From Adenophora triphylla var. japonica (taxonomy: Eukaryota; Streptophyta; Magnoliopsida; Asterales; Campanulaceae): a DNA stretch of 64,000 nt. The notes under the pieces were generated by a model. It was not told the DNA's origin and ran no database searches. It saw only the letters and a program-made list of their open reading frames with translations. Location of the stretch: assembly GCA_022495995.1 (NCBI GenBank), contig JAFEMH010001352.1, positions 248,001 to 312,000 on the forward strand, read 5' to 3'. Positions within the stretch are counted from its first letter, which is position 1, and each line of letters starts with the position of its first letter. Position numbers and translations under genes: made by a program. This document shows positions 35,559-50,500 of this stretch, one piece after another.

Positions 35559-38500
35559 CACCACCGTCTCCTACCCTAACTATTCCTCTTTGCTGATTTT
35601 CACCTCAAAATTTCTGATTTGAATTTGATGGAATTCTGGCACTAACTCATGTTAAGCAAAGGTATGTGTGCTTAAATGAGAATGATATTGTGAAAGCTAG
35701 TGATTACTTTTGTTAGCTGAAAGCTGGTGCTGTATTATTTGTAGGCATGCTAAAGCTATCTTGGTTGCAATTATGCACAATCTTTAATAGGTATTGTTAC
35801 CTAGGAGTAAAATATTATGTTCAATCACATATTTTCATATATGTACCTACCAAAGTTCAGCTATTGCAGCTCGTTTGAGCTTTGTCCATTTCCAGTAAAT
35901 GTAACTGCATTCTTTCATATGAGGGGACAAATGTGGGTGCATAGATTTGCCTCATTGCAGGTGTTGTGTACAAGTGTACAAATTGATTCAACAATTGCTT
36001 TTTGTAAAGGAATGAGAATTTGGTGTAATGATTTACTATCCCCATCCCAAATAAATTTCCAAAAAATGTCAAAAATTTACTTTTGATCAAGAGCAAATTG
36101 GTCTTATACTTCAGCTATAAGAGTTGTAATGTGTAAATTATCAAATGTATCCATAACTATTATTCAATTTTTTGATTGAAAAAGTTGTCTTATAACTGAA
36201 TTATAAGAGGTTAATTGGTCTTACACTTCAGCTATAAGAGTTGTAAAGTGTGAATTATCAAATTAATTAATTGCTATTATTGGAAATAATATTTTTTTTG
36301 TTGAAAAAATTGTCTTATAGCTGCATTATAAGAGGTGAATTGGTCTTATATTTCAGCTATAAGAGTTATAATATGTAAATTATGAGATTAATTTGTGGCT
36401 ATTGTTGAAATTTTTGATTTTTTTTTTTGTTGAAATAATTGTCTTATAATTGAATTATAAGAGGTGAACTGGTCTTATACGTCAGCTATAAGAGTTGCAC
36501 CACAAGTGAGATGACAATTCTGTAAATAAGCGACTTTAACTTGTGGCATTTCTGTAAATACGTGATTTTACTAGAGTTTAATAATGTGAAAAATGAAAAA
36601 AAAATGACTCTTATAAGTCAAGTATAAGAGATGAAGTAGTCTTATAATTCAATTATAAGAGACGAGGAGTGTCTGGGATTTTCAAAATTCTTTGTCCTAC
36701 ATTGGGTTTAAATCTTGCCTGAGGGGCTCTAGGGCCACAAGCCCCTTTTCTTATATCAGAAGCCTTAAAATGCGTCAAACTTGGTTTTAGAAATGCTACA
36801 CTTTCTTTTTTGTTAATCCCCTCCCTTCTTTTTCCATTATGCCTATTATTCCCGTATTTAGTTTTCATCTGGCACGCTTTCCTTGTATTTTCAGTGCAGA
36901 TTGATTGCTTGACAGTATGTTTATATAACCTTTTACAGGTGGCAGAAGATCTTTATCAAGCTGGTTTCATCAGTTATCCCCGAACGGAGACTGACTCGTT
37001 TTCAGCTAGAACTGATTTACATGTGGGTAACTTTATCTTTAATAGTGATTATGAATCAGGATTCTTTCCTTAGTTGAATTTACGATCAAGTCTAATCACT
37101 ATTTTGCATTGGCATTTCATATAAGCTAGATTAATTTGTTACAGTTTGCACCCATCTTGTTCCTACCGACTCTTCAGAAAGTAGTTGAAATAAAAAAAGG
37201 AATAGAATTCTTAGATGTCATCTACCTATTGATATTTTCCTTCTAGATGTGTTGATTCCAAGGCCCTTGTTCGTGTATATTGTCCAATGATAGCTTAGAA
37301 CCACTCTGGAAGGTTTTCTAGTCTGTTAGTTATGCCTTTTTTAATTTATTTTTTGTTAAGATATGCCTTTTAAATTTATCTTTTGGTTCCAGTTACATTC
37401 CTCGATCTGTCTTCAATAAGGGCAGTTCATATCATTCATTAAATTCCCGCATACCATGAACGCTGTTACAATCTGCAAATAGATCAGCAACCTTATTATT
37501 CATTAAATTCATAAGTTTCCTATACAACTTGGTATCATTTTACACGGAATTCACACTAGTCTCTGTAGTTAGATGATCCTCCATTTGCTGGCCCTTAAAA
37601 CTCAACCCAACCTCCACATTGCCACATTCGATAGTTCCTGCCAATTGATTTCTTATCTGTGAGATCCTTGTTCTAGTTGATATCATCTCGGAGAACTAGC
37701 TTCGAATTTGAAATCTCGAATATCAACATGTCTCCTCAAATACCACACCACACCACACCACAGTCAAAGAAACAATATGAACATCCCCAAAACATAGAAA
37801 TCGACCAGCAATTAACAGGCAACCCAGAAAGAGACAAGAAATGGTATGTGCATGCTGGATGAAAACAGATTTGGACTCCTTCAGTGATCAAACTCTGGCA
37901 GAAGTTGCCACGGGGACACTAGTCCCACAGCATGCTACGGCGGCGATGACGCAGATGAGGTCTCTTACCCCAGGTGACCCTATTTAGTTACTTATCTCTG
38001 TCAAAACTAGTCCAGATCAAGACGGTTTGTTATGCCTAACTTTGTTTGTGCAATTTAGGGCTACCCTAACAACTCCAGCATTGAGCCAACCTCCAATAAG
38101 GGTCTTATATCACTTGCAAACCTCACTATCTAAAACTTCCAGTACTTTACAAGCACAATACAATGTACATGGAGATAAAACACCATGTTCATGCATAGGG
38201 CCAGTCCTAACATTTTAGGGGCCCTGTTCAAAATTTAAACTCAGGCTCTAACAATAATTACAAAATATAAAATAAATTAGCTCTTAATTTTTTTAACGTT
38301 TTTCATATCCATATTTATATTTCCTTATTTTGGTAGTAATTTAAAATTTGAAGTATGAAAATAATGAAAAAAACTGGTAGAGAGGGGGGCTGCCTAAATT
38401 TATGGAAGATGATTAGAATTCGTTATTGTAGTCGTCGCCGGAATTTTGATATTGCAGCGGTCATCAAATAAACGATTATTGTAGTGGACATCGGAATATC

Positions 38501-41500
38501 ACAATTGAAAACTTAGAGGACTATGTGTGTGCACAAAGTAATTCGGATGAAAAAATCGGGAGGAAGTTTAGTAGTTTAAAAAAATGTTAACAGAAAGATG
38601 AGGGATACGTTGATGGACAACAAGTGAATGGAAGAAGGCAAAACGTGCATTCATGTGTTCATGGCATAGCGTACAGAGTTGTTGATATGAATAATCTAAC
38701 ATGGTTTAATTTGTTGAATAAATAAAATCGTAAATTACAATAGAGCACTACTTGAATCATAATTATTTATTACTCCCTCCGTCCCACTTCAATTGAGCCA
38801 CTTTCCTTTTTGGGACGTCCCACTTCAAATGAGCCATTCCATAAATGGAAAGAAGTGAACAGTGTTTCGGACATTTATACCCTCGTAATGTTTATATATT
38901 TACAAAAAAACCATTCATTATACCCTTATAATTTTAACATATTTACAAAAAAATCAATCATTGACTTACTATTCCTCCCACTCATTCTCTCTCCTATTAA
39001 ATGTTTTTAACTTTTACATTCTCTCTCCTCTAATCTTCTACCCACTTTCAATTCTTTACTCATTTTTAAAAAAAATTCTTAAAGAGCGTGCAAAGATGCC
39101 ATGGCTCAATTGAAGTGGGACGGAGGGAGTACTTAATTGAAGTAGAATTGACTAATTGAATTGAAGTTACTTAATCAAACACAATACTAGTCCCCCCCTC
39201 CCAAAATGATAAATATTTTTCAAATTTACTTTTGATTAAGAGCATTTTTTTTTTCATTTTTTTAAGACGGAGGTAGTAGTATCATTTTGAAAAAATAGGG
39301 CCCTTTAAAATCGGGCCTGAGCGGTCGCTCACCCCGCTCTTGCTTAGAACCGGCCCTGTTCATGCAAAGAACAGGGAAAGGAATAAGTTGTTATACCATG
39401 TTGTTTGAGCAAAGAGAGAATGAGATACCTAAACTAGTTGATCACTACTAATATACTCCCTCCGTCCCAGAGAACCTTACCCATTTACTGTTCGGAACGG
39501 GAATTAAGGAATAATGTTATAAAAGTAGGTGTTGTGAGTGGGTGGGGATAGTAAGTGAATAGTTGTTGTGAGTATGACAAGTGGGTCCCATTAATAAAGA
39601 AGTATTATAACATTTCGTTTTTAGGAAGTGTGACTGACCAATGGGACGCCCTAAATGGCAAAGTGGGTAAAGTTCTCCGGGACGGAGGGAGTATACATTT
39701 GTGAATTACAAGTTACATTACTATCCCTCAAACATATATTCATATACCAGCAAACCCCTTATATAGAGTTATGTATGGCAATAATCTGAACATTATTTAT
39801 CACTAGTTTATTCAAATAATTTCAATCTCAAATTCTAAAGAGTATACAAACTAATTACTGTATCACTTGCTTCTACAGCACTAGTGTTTGTGATATCCTT
39901 GTTTTTATATGGTGTAGATAATTGTGCAAGAACAACAGGGGCATCCTGTATGGGGTTCATATGCCCAGCGTTTATTAGATCCTGCAGCAGAACTCTGGAG
40001 AAATCCAAGTGGTGGGGGACATGATGACAAAGCCCATCCTCCTATTCATCCGACAAAGTTTTCTGCAGGAGAGCCTGGATGGAGTCAGGAGCAGAAAGTA
40101 TTATTCCAGTAAAGCACCAGTATTGTGCTTAACAACTCAAATACTTGCATGAAATTTTTCTTTGTTTGAACTAAATTAATATTCTCTGAGTACTTAACAT
40201 TACAACTTTGCTGCAGAATATATATGAGTTGGTTGTTCTACATTATCTTGCTTGCGTCTCACAACCAGCCATTGGGGCTGAAACAACGGTTGAAATTGAT
40301 ATAGCGGGTGAAATATTCTCTGCATTGGGGAGGATGATAATTGCTGTGAGTTTCCTATTTGTACTTTTTTTTCTGCATGTGATATGTTCACATCTTTGTT
40401 TATCACTGTTATCACTACGACATTCACGATGCTATCAACTTCTTTGAGGAAATAAGAAAAAAGAAATGAAAGAAAACAAACAGAAGTCCTAGAGACAATC
40501 AAGAAGCCTAAGCATTCCAATCCCTCCGCAAAACTCACGTAGGTCAAAAATGTATTTTCCCACCATGCCAAAACGAAAATAATCCTACTTTGCCCCCCCC
40601 CCCCATAATTTCCCTTACCCCTTTTTGAAATTTTAAGTGTAAATCTTCAGTAATTTTCTGTTTTGCTCTCTTTCAAAAACATGGATATTTCTCATATATG
40701 CTATATAAATAAATTATCTTTAGTGCTTTTAGAAGAAATGTAGATAATGCATTTTTTCAATGTAGATATTTCTCTTTGAGTCTATCTCTCTTTGGCATTA
40801 TGTGACTAAATGTGTGTCTACCTATGGCCGAAGAGACTGATTTCCCTTAAAAACTTGGAAGTTTAATGTTCATTGTTCAAGACATAACTACGAGCGTGCT
40901 CTTCTCATTCTATTGACTTGTTGCATTTTTTGACAGAAAAATTATCTGGAAGTCTACCGATTTGACTCTTGGAGTGGATCAGTGATCCCTAACTATACGT
41001 TCGGGCAACAGGTTAGTGGTCTATCATCTTATCTTCATTTGCCTTGTCCAGTCTGAAGTTGGTTTTGTTTATTTTCCTAATTCCCATAGTACTTAAATTT
41101 ATTTATTTTGTACACACTCTGTTATTTGTCGTTTTTATGAAATATATGCAGCTTCTGTTTCATTATTCTAGTTGACCTTCATATCTATGCTAACATATGT
41201 GACTAGTTTTTCAATTTTAACCTTCCTGTGTCACTGGTGATAAAAGCTAAACCAAGAAACTTTGGAGAGTTGAGATAATTTGCTATTAAAGTGTCAAGAA
41301 GAACCCCAGGGGCACTTGTGAAGGTTCCATTTGTTGAGAGTTTGCATCGGAAAGAATCACCGATGGACTGGAAACCTTCTTCTCTATATTTCGTTCAAAT
41401 GTAAAAGAATTCCTAATATTACAAGTGCCTGGGTGCTCACGTTTCTACATTTACGTATTAAGTCAAAAGAGAGTCTGAATCAGAAAACGAAACAGACAAA

Positions 41501-44500
41501 CATGGTTGTGTCTGGTAACATGACCATGTCATCTTCGCTACTGGCCAAAATCTTCCAAAACTGACTGAAGAAGACACAGCTGTGCTAGTCAACACGGCCA
41601 GACAGTGCTCCTCAAGGGTTGAAACTTAAGCCTTTGTAACACGAACGTCCCCACCAACACATCGTGTATAGTGCACAGGTGCCGTGCTTCATTCTGGAAT
41701 GTCAATCGGGAATCGCATAACTGTAACACAGCCGCGACCTCTGGCATGGGTAGGCCGTGTTACCCCTAGATTTTGCACAGTTCGGTATTTGACTTCCAAT
41801 ATCCGAAAGCCTAAGAACCGTCGTGCACGTGTGTGTCACGAAAGCTCAACACATGTCAACTTGGCTTCGAAACTAAAAAGTTTCAAGTTTCCAAGTGCAC
41901 TCTTTGCTGACAAAAAATAGATAGTTTAATGTAGTTTCTGTAGGTGTTAGTGCCCTAGGCCTATAGAGATAGACTTATATGTAATGTCATTATTCATTTA
42001 TATAAGAGATTGTTATTTTGATTATTATATATGTTTGCATGTTTATTGTAATAATCGTGTCCCTAGTACTTATGAAGCACTACTATGAAGTTTAATGGAT
42101 AATCATGTGATGATTATATGCATAGAGATGCACATTAAATTTATGGGTACTTGTTAGAGAACAAGGTACTGGACTTGACCCATTATGAGATTTATGTCAT
42201 GGTCGAATGTCATAATTAAATCTCATATAGTCATATCATTGATATCCTTTGACCTAAGATTATCATCGTCTTCCACTCGATGAATATTGTGTTTGATATA
42301 GTTTAACGTTATCTTTAACCGGATAACAATAAGGGCTATTATTGGCATGATAGGATTCTTGTTGTGAAGAATGATAAGTCAAGATGGAAATTTGTCCCTC
42401 GTAAAGAGAGATGTTTGCTAGGTCACTCGTAAGTAAGATTGATGATGTACATGGCCATGTCCGAATGAATTAATGTGATTAATAACATTCGATTGATTAA
42501 TTTACTTGGTAACGAGAAAGCATTGAACAATATGAGTTGACGTGGACCATGACTCATGTTCAATATAACATCGTGTGACAATGGCATTGTGATATGTTCT
42601 ATGTAGGAAATCGAACTTAATATTATATTATTTGGGTAGGCATGATGGCTTGCTAGAATCCGCTCATGTCTTATGAGGATCGATGTGATCAAACTCATTG
42701 CCAACATAATATAGTCCTATGGGGTCACACACATCGAACGAATTGTCAAAAATGGAGAATATGGATTTTTGTACACAGGGGACGACTCGTCCCCAGGCCA
42801 GAACCAACTATTCCCTTGGCCTGGGACGAGTGTATACGAGGGAATGTCCTGAGGGACGACTCGTCCCATAGGGGACGACTCGTGCCCATAGGGACGACTC
42901 GTGCCCTGAATTTGTACTAACTATTCCCGTAAAGGGGACGACTGTATCTGAAGCTTTGTGGAAGGGGACGACTCGTGCCCTGGGGGACGACTCGTGCCCT
43001 GGGGGACGAGTCGTCCCGTCGGCGCTGAATGATACGTAAATGACTTAAAATTAGGGTTTTCTAAATGGGAAAATATTTATAGCGTATAAATACTAACCCT
43101 TGGTTGCCCTAGCAGTAACACACACGTTTTGGGTTTAGAGAAACACAAAAGAGTGAGTTTTCAATTGTGAATTGAGAAATCAAAAACACCAATTCCATAT
43201 TTCTTCATTGATTGAAAGGAGTTTCAATCAAAGGATCTAGCAATCCACCTAGAATTGTTCTAGGGTTCGTTCAACGCGTGGATACACATAGAGGATCTTC
43301 GCAATTCAAGATCTGTAGTTCGTGAATCAAAGTTCGTTCATCAAGGATTCGTAAGATCATCAATCCTGGAGTTGGAACGCGTTTATCAACAACAAAGGGC
43401 ATCAAGGTTGATATTTCTATTTCATCTTTCTTAATTAATCATCTAGAACGGATCCTTGGCTCCGGGTTTTTCGAGTTAATTTGCTTTCTTCCACTGCGCA
43501 TGGACCCTCGAAACCCAACAGATTCTATGTATTTCTTTGTTTCATTGTAGATGGACTTCTTGTCCATCCTTTTATTTTTGGATCCTTTTAATACAACTCT
43601 CTTTTTCTATCAAAAAAAGAAAAGAAATAGAAACAGAATTGTTAGAAATGAATAGTTAGCAGACAAATCATTAAAGTTTGTTCCCGAATCTTGAGGCATA
43701 TTTTCTGTTAAGACGCTTGGCTCTCAGAATGTTTTTGGTAATATTTCAGTTCATACCAACCACCTTGACTCTTGACTCTGGTGTGACAAGACCACCACAC
43801 CTCATAACTGAAGCTGAGCTCTTAGATTGCATGGACAAGGTGAAATATATTTTCAACGTTATGCTGTTGTTTAAATAATGTTATTAATATATGTGTTTTA
43901 GATTTTCTTACAAGTACTTCATATGCTAGTTACAGTGGTCTTTTGATTTATGAGTTTTTTTTCTCCTTTTCCCTAGGCAGGAATTGGCACGGATGCGACG
44001 ATGCATGATCACATAAAGAAGTTGACTGATCGGAAATATGCCACTAAAGAGTCAAACTGTTTCTCGCCCACAAATCTTGTATTTTCTTGCATCTTCAGTT
44101 AGTAGTTTCATTCTTCAAGTACATATACATCGTTGGTGCTTTATGTTTTTTATTTTTCATTCCTAGCAAAGTTCTCCGTTTTCTTTCAGTAGGAACATCA
44201 TCAAATTCTTAGTCATATGGTACTGTTCCTAAGGGACTTTGGGCTTCGCAAAGTGGATAAGTTGAATGTATCTGAAGGACCATGAGTGAGAGGCCACAGG
44301 TATAAGTCAAGAAAACCTGTGGACAAAAGAGAGAATTTCTCTACATTTATGAGTCTCCTTGTTGAAAAACTCTTGGCGTTAGCTGCCAAATCGATAGTCT
44401 TGGTCATCCCATGTCGGTGCACTTCATCATGAGCTTTTCTCATGGCATGTAAGTACTAATCCTAGGAGGATATAGATATGATCTCGGAAACAATAAAGTT

Positions 44501-47500
44501 CTTCACTTCATTGAGAAGCACCATTTTCGGGGTAGGTGAAGGTCTGATCATCATTGGAAAGGTGGATGGCCAGCTCTCCTGGCTTGGACTTTCTCGAAAT
44601 AGTCTTGGTTTCTCTCTCTCTGAAACAGGGGTAGCACCTATAAGCGCGAGTAACAAATCTTTCTCTAATATCATTGAATCTAACTGAAGATCCTGTCATA
44701 GTTTAAACCCATCCCCAACTCCCATAGTTTCCCCTTTTCATGTCTGAAGCAGACACATAAAATTTTTGAAAATCGCAGGTAAAGTTTCCCATGTTGGTCT
44801 GTAATTAGTCCACCTGAACACAAAGCCAGTTCCCCCTTTGGGAATTTCCTTTTATGATAGGTAGCTCGGAGCTTTTTTTTTACGTATGACATTATTTCTC
44901 AAAGACTTAGGCTTAGAATCGATCAACATATCATTCAGAGTTCTAGGGACTTGTAATAAAATATCAGCCTTATTCATATGTACACCCTCAATAGTAGCTT
45001 GGCTTCTTGCTCTCGAAAGTTCCCTACAAGTATAAAATAGATTTTCTAGCTGATTGGCCCCTGCCTGATTCTTAACTGAAAAATCGGAGGTCCAACGTTG
45101 AGATAAATGACTAATAGAGACATACATCTGAATCTTGTCAAATTTGGTTGCAGAATAACCCCAAATTTGTGTATCCATCTTGTGATTCCCTGTTAGAACT
45201 CATAAATATGCATTACCTTTTTTTCTTTTTTATTTGATTATGAGCTCTTTATTTGCTTTCAGGGTCAGGCTTTAGTCATGGGATATGATGACATGGGGTG
45301 AGTAGTTCCTTCAATTCATGTTATAGTTATGAATACATTGATGGGGACCATATTTTACTACGACCGTCTGTTTCAGCATGGTACTACTAATTTATTCTTT
45401 TATAAAATTATGGCTGCCAGAGTGGTTGAACGTAACTGGGCATCTAATGGAAAACACGGCCATCCTATAATTTCTACAGCAAATCTGTGATATTCATGTT
45501 ATAAAATTATGTTCAGAACCACTTGATCTGATAGAAGCTTAAAAAAAAAAGATTTTAGTTGATACTCCTCCGCCCCGTGATAAATGTCGCACTTTCTTTT
45601 TTGGTCCGTCCCAAAATACATGTCATGTTTTTAAATAAGGAAATGGTTACGGGTAAACTAAAGTTACAAAAAAGTCACAAATTTTGGTTTACAAAATGAT
45701 GTGTTATGATTTTGTTGGTGCTTTTAATTAAAGTGTGGCGGGTCCACAATCGATGCAACCAATAAAATATCGCCACCTCATTTTGTATCCATCTTTTTGT
45801 AAACTTTTTTGTGCCCCAACATTACCCAATGGTTACAGTGCAATTTTACCATTGTACAAGAAATATATAGACAAGTTAAACACATTTTGTTAAAAACAAT
45901 GACAAGTCAAATGCTACATATATTATGGGATGGAGGGAGTAGATTATAGCGTGGGTTTCACCAACTGACATAATTGAGATTCAGCATGGCACAGCTTAAA
46001 ATTTGTGTTCGGAACCATTACTTATGTATCTAATAGTTGATGTGTACAAGTCTATCTTGAAAAACCAGAGTCTGAATTACCAATATGGTATACTTATGTT
46101 GGTCTTGGTTAGGAGAACAATCCATATCTGTTTCACTTTTTTTCAGGTATGAACTTTGGAAGCCGTATCTCCGTTCTGCGATGGAGTGCGACATGAAAGA
46201 AGTTAGCATAGGCACTAAGAGCAAAGCTCAAGTCTTGGATGCGTGCTTGCAGCAGATGAAAGCTTGTTTCTTAGATGTATGCTATTTCCCAACTTTTATC
46301 CAAACCATGCATTTGAATGACTGTTTCCATATGGAATTGATTGTCCCTTTTGTTCAACGAGTAAATGTAATCTCCCTAGCTTATTCCCATAGTTTCGTAG
46401 AACTAATAGTAACATGTGACCTGATTAGAGTTAAGGCTTCTTTTAAAAAAAATCTTAGAAAGATATATCAAAGGGGAAAGGAATGGGGCTGTGAACTGGC
46501 GGCGGGTAGTATATTGATTTGGTTGGACCTGATCTATTTAATAAGAATCGTTATACTCAAAATATGATTGATTTGCCCTTGAACCCATGACCCTGTAAAA
46601 TGTTGAGAAACAGACTAATGGTTTAGATAGCGCGTATAATGATCCACTGAATGGAACCAGCTCTTAGTCCTTCTTGCTTATACCAGTTTCACAACATGCA
46701 CTCAGTATACAAACTTGTACAACCAGCCAAAGTATAGCATAAATATTTCAACAATCAATGGTTTATGCAAAACACAGCAGTAAATAAAGAGGGTGATCAT
46801 TATGGCATCAACAATATTTGTAGAAAATTGTTTATACTTGATAACTACTACTGAAGCAAAAAAACAAATAAACTAGTAAATGTTAAAAAATATCATACAA
46901 AAGAAACTAGCAATTATATTAGAACTTCTTGTAGTGCACTTGTTCTCATAATATAAATTAGTGGAAGTGTTGGACTCGCTTTAGAGCTATAAACTGTCAT
47001 TTGAATTCGGCCAAATAACGTTTATCTCCCCAAAGTATCCACCCAATCCCATTTTGCACCCCAATTTGAAAAGTGGGTCTGCTTGATACTTTAATTTCCA
47101 AATCGTCCTCCAAGTGAGAAAGACTAGTTAGGCAGTTGAACAATGTCTCTGTTGCTCATCAGGCAACTCGTAAATTCATTTAGCAAGCACAAACGTAAAT
47201 GATGGACTAATGAAGTATGTGTCATGAAACTCTTGTTGCATTTGATATCAGTACAGCTTAGAAGAATAAGTATAATGCTTTACTTTGAAATTTGGATTTT
47301 TAGAGTATTCCACTTTTGTTTTTTGATTCAATAACAAAAAACATATGCAATTGTAATTGTAATTTTATTATGTATATACTCAGACTTTGAAAATATGTTT
47401 CCATATGGTTGTTTATTTGTAAAAGGCATCTTAAAACTTTTAGAAAATTAGTAATTCCAATAACTTGTCCTAGTAATGCATTTCAATTTTCACTATTCTG

Positions 47501-50500
47501 AGGATTGCAGTTAAGTAAATCAAAATTATGGTTGATTTGGATCGGGTAATAATCAGTTGCAGTTTATTGAATTTGGGTGGATGACACACTTGATTTGGGT
47601 ATCTCATCTTATCCAATTAGTTTGTTGAGGGGACAAATGGGATCAATGGCTGATTCCATCCAACCTGTCAATTTACGCGCTTATTGTGCATATCCGCCCA
47701 TAATATTGTTCACTTCTTCTCTATGTTTATAATAGGAAGTTTGGCTTCTACAGCTAACTTCATTGTTCAATCGAACATAATATCACCAAGTTATAATAGA
47801 AACAATGACAATTAAGGGTTTTGCAATGCCGCTAAAGGGAGAGGAATAATTTCACATGGATTTGTTATAAGTTAGTGCCATTCTTGAGTATCTAGCTATG
47901 TTACTCGGACTCTTCAAATATCCTGAAGTACCCGTGTCCGACATGACACGACACCGACATGGTTATGAATTCCGTACCCGACACCGGTTTTTCAGTTGGA
48001 TACGGCAAGAAATTTTGAAAGAAAATAAGGAGTGAGTTGACTTCATTTATAAAGATTTTACAAATTTTAATGTTAGCGTTTTACTTAATTATACATTACT
48101 CCCTCCGTCCCATATAAGATTTCACAAATGGGTTTTGCACGGGAATTAAGAAAATGTGTAAGTGGTGTAAGTGTTGTGAGTATGAAAAATGAGGTAGGAG
48201 AGAGGTGGGGTAGGGAATAGTAAGTTGATTGGTGTTGTGAGTATAAAAGAAAGTAGGAGAGAATTAGTGAGAGGAATAGTAAAGATTCTTTGCCATTTTA
48301 GGAAAGTGAAATCTTATATGAGACGCCCAAAATGGCAAAAGTGAAATCTTATTCGGGATGGAGGGAGTATATCTTAGCAAAATCTCATTAAAATTTTAAT
48401 TTTATTTAGAAATAAAATTATAAAATGATATTTATGTGCAAAAAATTAACCAAACTATTTTTTATGATAAGCAAAGTATATAAATACTCAATATATGTTG
48501 TTATTAACGTATCTCCGTACCCGTGTCCAAACTTAGGAAAGAGTCCCCATGTCCACTTTTTTTATTTAGGAAAAGTGAATCCGAGACTGGATCCGTACCC
48601 GTGTCGGATACCCTTACCCGTGTCCAGGTAACATAGGTTTCTAGCTACCAGTTTTATTCAGGAAATCAGGTCTGTCGTCTTCTTGTTTGCTTAGTACACT
48701 CAAACTACAAATCTTTGCAGGCTAGGTCAAACAAAGTAAAACTCTTTCAAGCAATGGAGGTTTTCTTCGAGAGGTAAGCTTTATACAGTTCTCATGAAAA
48801 GGATCCCGAAGTTTATTTTCTCTTAAGATTTTCTGCAATCCATGCAGATCAAACAGATTTGGTGTAGAGGAACAGCATGTTGTTGGAGAAGTTGTGTGTC
48901 GATGTGCCCTTTGCCATGATTCAGATATGGTTCTTAAAAAGAAACCGGTATTGGTCCCTATATCCCAAATTTAGTTATATTGTTGAATATGATAAAAAAA
49001 GTTTTTTTTACAAGTATGTGTATCATGCAGTTTGTACTTCCCCAGACTCGTGTATATCATGTTAGCCACATTTACCTTTTTTTTGCCATTTTAATGTTTT
49101 GGTCAAATCAAAAGTCAAAGAGCATCAAATAACTATTTTATCTCCCCAAGGCCCCCCCAAAACTTAGTACTTGTAAGGTAAAAGTATGTCATTATTTAGG
49201 ATAATTAGTGAGGAGTAAAAAAAGATAATCTTAGTATTGAATAATGAAAGAGATGCATTTATGAAGAATCCTATATTTTGGTCTTTTGCATGAAGGGCAA
49301 ACTTTAGACTGAGGGATAAATTGATTATATCCCGATGAACTTGAAGACTGGTTATTATTTGGTGCATATGGATTGGACGAATATCCAAGATTGTTTTCTC
49401 CAGATTTTTTTTAGCAGATAGATATCCCTAATTCTGCTTTGGAACTGGTTATTATTCTGGATTTCTTTCTTTGTCAAAAACATTGCCTGCAGTCAATGTT
49501 GGATTAAGTTGTTGCGGACCTGATGTAGATACCCCATTTTGTGCCTTAAAATTACAGCCGCATAGTCTATTTACTTTTAAATCATTCCTTCTAATTTTTG
49601 TAGAACGTGTCAAGTCCAGAGCTTGTAGACCGTCCAGTCCTTTCTCCCTTTTTCAGCATTTGGGTGTTTTTGTCTTTTACCCCTTTTACGTACTTGTGAC
49701 CGTAACTGATTCTAGAGAGTTCTCCATGACTTGGGAGGCAGGATAACAATCCTTATAAGGGGTACACTAGATATGTTTCCTAATAGGACTGCAACCATAT
49801 TTCCTTTTCCTTTTCCATTTCCTTTTTCTTTTCCTTTTCCTTTATAGCTCCTATTTCCTCTAATATAAATGCTAAGGGCTTATTATTGATTTAGGGTCCT
49901 TCTCTTAACGGTATACCTCACCCTAATAATGTTCTATAAACTTCTAACTATCCTAAATTACCTACAACACGCACTTGCACATTCACATCTCTACAATCCT
50001 TAGCGAGCCTCTCAAAATAGAGTGTTGTTCTAGTCAAGTTCTAGCGTGTCTTAGGTAATCTTATATTGACGTTAGAATAAAATATAGGTGGCCACTCTGT
50101 TAAATTTTGGCATACTCACACCTGTGCACTTTTTATTTGATATCTTAGCACTTCTGATAATCAATGAATCTCTCTTATGTTCATATTGTCATTTTAATTC
50201 TCTTTGCAGGATGGAAAGTTCATGGTTGGGTGCTTGGCATTTCCCCAAGTAGGTGTTCGGCTCCTTTTGTTGTTTTTCAGTGTTTTTGGTTATTGCAAGG
50301 AGGTTACTTATTTTTCTACTTTCTGAAAGTAATCTATATTTTTTTTTTGTGAGGTGGAGGGAGTAGTTTTTTGTAGCATCAGTTCTTATTAACTATGCAA
50401 TTTAGTGTTGTAAACTACTTCTGCAACCTTATGTGTGTGAAATAATCTCCAATTTTCATAATCTGAGTTCACACAGGGTTGGCATTGTTTCTACTAACTA

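Noticed and set aside
36653..36868. Minus-strand ORF next to TOP3A exon 8
   Set aside because: Low-complexity read across the end of a tandem array. No conserved motif.
41684..41920. 78-residue Arg-rich ORF in intron 11
   Set aside because: No family is recognised and there is no start context. It is kept only as unidentified repeat-like DNA.
46085..46567. 160-residue ORF
   Set aside because: Only 46147-46276 (exon 15 of TOP3A) is coding. The rest is intron sequence on both sides.
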